Source of the DNA: JAYEKL01 sp034660995
Lineage (GTDB): Bacteria > Patescibacteriota > Minisyncoccia > JAHIHE01 > JAGLIN01
DNA: 9,089 nt
NCBI GenBank assembly: GCA_034660995.1
Contig: JAYEKL010000095.1
Coordinates: 1-9,089, forward strand
Direction of reading: 5' to 3'
The notes under the pieces are model-generated. The model was not told the origin of the DNA. It was given only the letters and a program-made list of their open reading frames with translations, and did not search any database. The position numbers and the translations under genes were made by a program. Shown here piece by piece: positions 6,141 to 9,089 of this stretch (its first letter is position 1; every line of letters begins with the position of its first letter).

Positions 6141-7208
6141 TTATAATTCAATAAAAGAGTTATCGCCTACAAGGAGCTTATGTCCAGAAGGGAGAGTTTC
6201 ATGTACTGGTGTGATCGTTGCATTAACACCGATGAGACTGTCAGTAATTCTTTTATTACAATTTATGTCTGCATCTTCAAATATGATTGAATTCTCAATT
6301 TCAGTTCCATATACTTCAACTTTATCTCCAATAGCTGTAAAAGGTCCAATATAGGAATCTTTGATGACACAATTTTCTCCGATGATTACTGGTCCCCTGA
6401 TCACTGAATTTCCAACAATTTTTGTTCCTTTGCCAATTTTTACTTTTCCTTGGATGGCAACTCTTTGATCAATTTCACCATCAATCTCTGTTTCAGTGTA
6501 ATTTAAAATAAGTTGATTTCCTTCAAGTAGGTCAATTGGTTTTCCGGTATCTTTCCACCAGCCAGTAATTTCACTATAGCCGACTGTATAATTATGATCT
6601 AAAAGATATTGGTGAGCGTCTGAGATCTCTAATTCTCCGCGCGCGCTTGGTTTAATGGCATTTACCGCTTCAAAAATATGAAAATCGTAAATATAAATTC
6701 CTGTTACTGCAAATCCGCTTTTTGGTTTTTGGGGTTTCTCTTCAATCTTGATTATCTTTCCATCAACAATCTCTGGAACTCCAAATCGTTGTGGATCTTT
6801 TACTTTAGAAAGAGCAAGTAGGCAATTCAGCTTCTCCTTTTTAAATTTTTTAATAAAAGTATCAATCTCATTGAGAATAATATTATCTCCCAAATAGAAC
6901 ACAAAAGAATCTCTGCCAATGAAGTTTTCAGCTATTTTTACAACATGGCCAATTCCTAGAGGTCCTCCGAGTTGTTCAATGTAAGTGATATTTAATCCCC
7001 ATTTTGACCCATCACCAACTTTTTTCGGAAAAATTTTATCGCCAGGATTTATTACAATTGCTACTTCAACTATCCCAGCTTTGGACATTTTTTCCAAAGT
7101 GTAAAAGATCATTGGCTTATTAGCAATTGGAACTAAATGTTTGTTTGTTGTATAAGTTATCGGACGCAACCTCGTGCCGTGTCCGCCGGCAGTGATTAAT
7201 GCTTTCAT
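6141..7208 (-). CDS. rfbA: glucose-1-phosphate thymidylyltransferase, long form with beta-helix tail
   Basis: 355 residues from the ATG at 7208. It makes dTDP-glucose from dTTP and glucose-1-phosphate, the first step to dTDP-rhamnose, in the cytoplasm. The nucleotidyltransferase signature GGHGTRLRP (8-16) is followed by K23 and PIANKPM (27-33). YLGDN (105-109) carries the metal-binding Asp, EEKP is at 156-159, GELEISDAHQ at 191-200, and WWKDTGKP at 217-224. Residues about 245-345 show hexapeptide-like repeats (IGKGTKIVGNSVI, RGPVIIGENCVI), a left-handed beta-helix. This marks the long RmlA type rather than the roughly 290-residue enterobacterial type. A longer frame opens at 7250, but its 14 extra residues come from the repeat hairpin, and the family starts at MKALITAGG. 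There is no Shine-Dalgarno sequence. It lies downstream of rfbB on the same strand, with a 440-bp repeat-filled spacer. Confidence 0.94.
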   Translation of the reverse strand: MKALITAGGHGTRLRPITYTTNKHLVPIANKPMIFYTLEKMSKAGIVEVAIVINPGDKIFPKKVGDGSKWGLNITYIEQLGGPLGIGHVVKIAENFIGRDSFVFYLGDNIILNEIDTFIKKFKKEKLNCLLALSKVKDPQRFGVPEIVDGKIIKIEEKPQKPKSGFAVTGIYIYDFHIFEAVNAIKPSARGELEISDAHQYLLDHNYTVGYSEITGWWKDTGKPIDLLEGNQLILNYTETEIDGEIDQRVAIQGKVKIGKGTKIVGNSVIRGPVIIGENCVIKDSYIGPFTAIGDKVEVYGTEIENSIIFEDADINCNKRITDSLIGVNATITPVHETLPSGHKLLVGDNSFIEL

Positions 7209-7242
7209 ATTTATGTTAGTATTAAGTATTAAATATATCGCT

Positions 7243-7278
7243 GGCTCCATAGTCCCGATAGGGCTGTGGAGCCTTTTT
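7243..7278 (+). repeat. GGCTCCA hairpin in the rfbA leader
   Basis: A 31-nt hairpin: GGCTCCATAG, bulged T, CCC, loop GATA, GGG, CTGTGGAGCC (7243-7273), then TTTTT (7274-7278). On the plus strand it resembles an intrinsic terminator. For rfbA, on the minus strand, it lies in the leader, 34 nt before the ATG, with no U-run in that direction. A second identical copy is at 7380-7410. Confidence 0.85.
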
Positions 7279-7291
7279 GCAAAATGCTTTG

Positions 7292-7345
7292 TTAATTTTC
7301 AATTTTCAACGTGCCGTGTCCGCCGGCAGTGATTAATGCTTTCAT
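7292..7345 (-). pseudogene. duplicated 5' fragment of rfbA (17-codon mini-ORF)
   Basis: The second copy of the 137-bp unit carries the rfbA ATG (7345) and its first 12 codons (MKALITAGGHGT). It then runs into the neighbouring copy's A+T tail, giving LKIEN and a TAA stop at 7292-7294. It cannot make an enzyme. If transcribed it would act as a short upstream ORF 84 nt before the true rfbA start. Confidence 0.8.
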
Positions 7346-7437
7346 ATTTATGTTAGTATTAAGTATTAAATATATCGCTGGCTCCATAGTCCCGATAGGG
7401 CTGTGGAGCCTTTTTGCAAAATGCTTTGTTAATTTTC

Positions 7438-7584
7438 AATTTTCAATTTACAATTTTCATTGAATTTTCAATAACTAAATTTTCAAACGACATAATAAAA
7501 TTATTAGGTGTTGATACTGAAATAAATTTTGAAAATTGAAAATTAAATCATTGATTGAAAATTGAAAATTGTGAATTGAAAATT
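7438..7584. repeat. A+T-rich inverted repeat of TTTTCAA motifs
   Basis: Arm 7438-7459 (AATTTTCAATTTACAATTTT + CA) matches the reverse complement of 7563-7584 at 21 of 22 positions. Further TTTTCAA and TTGAAAA motifs lie on the flanks and in the roughly 100-bp loop. The stretch between rfbB and rfbA (7209-7648) holds this, the 137-bp duplication and no gene. Function unknown; it may be a degenerate mobile or REP-type sequence. Confidence 0.6.
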
Positions 7585-7648
7585 TGTTATCATTGATTCT
7601 AAGTCGCGTTTTGGATTTCGTTGCGCTAATTTTTAGTATCAAGTTTTT

Positions 7649-8653
7649 TTATCTATCCCCATACTGTTTCTCATAATACTCTCCCAGTTCCTTCGTTTGC
7701 AACTTTTTCCACCAAGCTTCATTTTCCAAATACCAGTTTATTGTTTTTTTAATGGCATCTTCAAATGTGTGTTTTGGTTCCCAGCCAATTTTTTTTACCT
7801 TTTCAATATCTAAAGCATAACGCAGGTCATGTCCCAATCTGTCTTCAACATATTCAATATGTGAATCATCTTTATCAAGTTCGTTTAATATGATTTGTGT
7901 AAGTTCAAGATTGGTTTTCTCATTTCCTCCGCCAATGTTATAAATCTCTCCGTCTTCTCCATCGTGCAAAACTGCGTCTAGTCCTTCGCAATTGTCCTGA
8001 ACATAGATCCAATCTCTGATATTCATTCCTGTTCCATAAAGGGGAACTTTTTTCCCTTGCAAAATATTACTGATAAAAAGAGGAATAACTTTTTCTGGAA
8101 ATTGATATGGTCCATAGTTGTTTGAAGAACGAGTGATGACAACAGGAAGAGAAAATGTTTTAAAATATGATCTTGCTAGAAGGTCGGCGCTTGCTTTTGA
8201 TGCTGAATAGGGGCTGTTTGGCAAAAGAGTATCGTCTTCTTTGAATTTTCCTTTATTTATACTTCCATAAGTTTCGTCTGTGCTGATATGCATAAATCTT
8301 GCAATTCCATATTTTTTAACAGCTTCCAAAAGAATATGTGTTCCAAGAAAATTTGTTTTCACAAAAGCGTCTGGATCAAGAATTGAACGGTCAACATGAG
8401 TTTCGGCCGCAAAATTGATTACAAAATCTGGTTTTTCTTCTTGAAAAATTTCATCTATTTTTTCACTATCACAAATATCGCATTTGATAAATTTATATTT
8501 TTCGTGATCTTTAACTTTTTCTAAATTTTCTAAATTACCGCAATAAGTAAGTTTGTCAATATTAATTACCTCATAATCTGGATATTTTCCAAGAATGTGA
8601 TGTATAAAATTTGAGCCGATAAATCCAGCTCCGCCAGTGATAAGTAGTTTCAT
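7649..8653 (-). CDS. rfbB: dTDP-glucose 4,6-dehydratase
   Basis: 334 residues, within the usual 320-360. It converts dTDP-glucose to dTDP-4-dehydro-6-deoxyglucose with bound NAD+, the second step to dTDP-rhamnose. It is an extended short-chain dehydrogenase: GGAGFIG (7-13) binds NAD, AAETHVDRS is at 82-90, and STDETYG (124-130) carries the catalytic Thr and the Asp-Glu pair typical of this dehydratase. YSASK (149-153) holds the catalytic Tyr and Lys. RSSNNYGPYQFPEK (175-188) and RDWIYVQDNCEG (213-224) are family signatures. The residue after DE is Thr where Val is usual (DEVYG), a mild change unlikely to affect catalysis. The start at 8653 directly precedes the Rossmann fold. There is no Shine-Dalgarno sequence; the leader holds two GTTAAATTGT repeats (plus-strand reading, 8657-8666 and 8673-8682). 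It lies upstream of rfbA on the same strand. Confidence 0.96.
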   Translation of the reverse strand: MKLLITGGAGFIGSNFIHHILGKYPDYEVINIDKLTYCGNLENLEKVKDHEKYKFIKCDICDSEKIDEIFQEEKPDFVINFAAETHVDRSILDPDAFVKTNFLGTHILLEAVKKYGIARFMHISTDETYGSINKGKFKEDDTLLPNSPYSASKASADLLARSYFKTFSLPVVITRSSNNYGPYQFPEKVIPLFISNILQGKKVPLYGTGMNIRDWIYVQDNCEGLDAVLHDGEDGEIYNIGGGNEKTNLELTQIILNELDKDDSHIEYVEDRLGHDLRYALDIEKVKKIGWEPKHTFEDAIKKTINWYLENEAWWKKLQTKELGEYYEKQYGDR

Positions 8654-8832
8654 AAAGTTAAATTGTTGTATTGTTAAATTGTCATATTATCCTTATCTTA
8701 TCAGAAAAACAGCCTAATAGCAAAGTAGCGCATCTAAATACTGTTCGACTTTATGGAGAACTCCGCGCGAATATAGTTTTTCTGCGAACAAGCTTTTCCA
8801 CAAGGTCTAAGAATATTATGATTATCACAGTT

Positions 8833-9089
8833 GGCTCCATAGTCCCCCCGCATCGCAGTGCGGGGCAGGCTCCGGGCTGTGGAGACTAAATGCAAGATTT
8901 GTTCTGTTGGCTCCATAGTCTCTTTAGAACTGTGGAGCCTAAATGCAAGATTTTTTTAAACCTTTGTTCTGTTGGCTCCATAGTCTCTTTAGAGCTGTGG
9001 AGCCTAAATGCAGGATTTTTTTTAAATCTCTTTTCATAAAGTTTGAAATCACAACAGGCTCCACAGCCCTATCGGGACTATGGAGCCAA
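8833..9089. repeat. second composite GGCTCCA hairpin array, cut by the window end
   Basis: Forward-orientation hairpins start at 8833, 8909 and 8974, and an inverted-orientation copy lies at 9057-9087. The order matches 3172-3620. A long first unit carries the G+C-rich CCCCGC/GCGGGG insert (8846-8865). Shorter units joined by CTAAATGCARGATTT follow. Then comes a linker reading AAGTTTGAAATCACAA and an inverted hairpin with loop TATC. The units are less regular than the 53-bp array, with spacings of 76 and 65 bp. The remaining spacer 8654-8832 shows no supported gene, only a 9-bp inverted pair (CAGAAAAAC 8702-8710, GTTTTTCTG 8776-8784). Confidence 0.88.

Larger units (their letters stand above)
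7173..7446. repeat. exact 137-bp tandem duplication spanning the rfbA start
   Basis: Positions 7173-7309 and 7310-7446 read as identical. The unit carries the first 36 coding bases of rfbA (minus strand), the 34-nt leader, one GGCTCCA hairpin (7243-7273 and 7380-7410, each followed by TTTTT on the plus strand) and an A+T tail ending AATTTTCAATTTTCAA. The lack of any difference means either a very recent duplication or an assembly duplication. Confidence 0.95.

Noticed and set aside
5928..6354. Plus-strand frames across the terminator pair and the rfbA 3' end
   Set aside because: They translate hairpin repeats and the antisense of rfbA.
7209..7250. Upstream start for rfbA adding 14 residues (MEPAIYLILNTNIN)
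   Set aside because: The extra codons come from the repeat hairpin (its TGGAGCC arm read in frame), and the family begins at MKALITAGG.
7511..7642. TTGATACT / AGTATCAA inverted pair after rfbB as a terminator
   Set aside because: The arms are over 100 bp apart and only 8 bp long, with no U-run context.
8702..8784. CAGAAAAAC / GTTTTTCTG inverted pair as a mobile element end
   Set aside because: Only 9 bp, A+T-rich, with no further symmetry or coding content between the arms.
8671..8916. Short frames on both strands upstream of rfbB
   Set aside because: They run through the GGCTCCA array, and the apparent starts (ATGGAGCC) are part of the repeat.

Overview
The window looks like chromosomal sequence from an AT-rich bacterium of the Candidate Phyla Radiation (Patescibacteria, Parcubacteria-like). 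This is inferred from three things. The first gene is a secreted kelch/Ig-like protein ending in a two-helix TrbC/VirB2-type pilin tail, a protein style common in that group. None of the six start codons has a convincing Shine-Dalgarno sequence. The intergenic DNA is full of hairpin repeats. All genes read with the standard bacterial code and end in TAA or TAG. No rRNA or 16S marker is present, so the lineage call is moderate.

Layout, left to right. Positions 82-1830 (+) encode the kelch/Ig/pilin-like surface protein. Positions 1865-2023 hold a nested imperfect inverted repeat that looks like a small non-coding mobile element. Positions 2036-2875 (+) encode dTDP-4-dehydrorhamnose reductase (rfbD), followed by a possible 35-residue membrane peptide (2891-2998). 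Positions 2999-3655 are a gene-free repeat region with a 53-bp tandem array, a 100-N assembly gap (3402-3501) and two inverted-orientation hairpins. Positions 3656-5971 (+) encode a membrane-anchored beta-propeller protein. Two back-to-back terminator hairpins (6024-6108) separate it from the convergent rfbA (7208-6141, -). Positions 7173-7446 carry an exact 137-bp tandem duplication that copies the rfbA start and leader, followed by an A+T inverted repeat. Positions 8653-7649 (-) encode rfbB. The right end (8833-9089) repeats the composite array seen at 3172-3620.

Function. RfbA (glucose-1-phosphate to dTDP-glucose), RfbB (4,6-dehydration) and RfbD (final reduction) are three of the four steps to dTDP-L-rhamnose, used for surface polysaccharide or protein glycosylation. 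The 3,5-epimerase RfbC is not in the window. The other two large genes encode exported or membrane-anchored propeller proteins, so the region is a cell-envelope neighbourhood.

The most unusual feature is a family of hairpins with an invariant outer stem GGCTCCA/TGGAGCC. There are at least 13 visible copies, in every large intergenic space except the one upstream of rfbD. Their inner stems vary but keep pairing, most share a bulged base, and they occur as tandem arrays, as leader hairpins about 35 nt before two start codons, and as convergent terminators.
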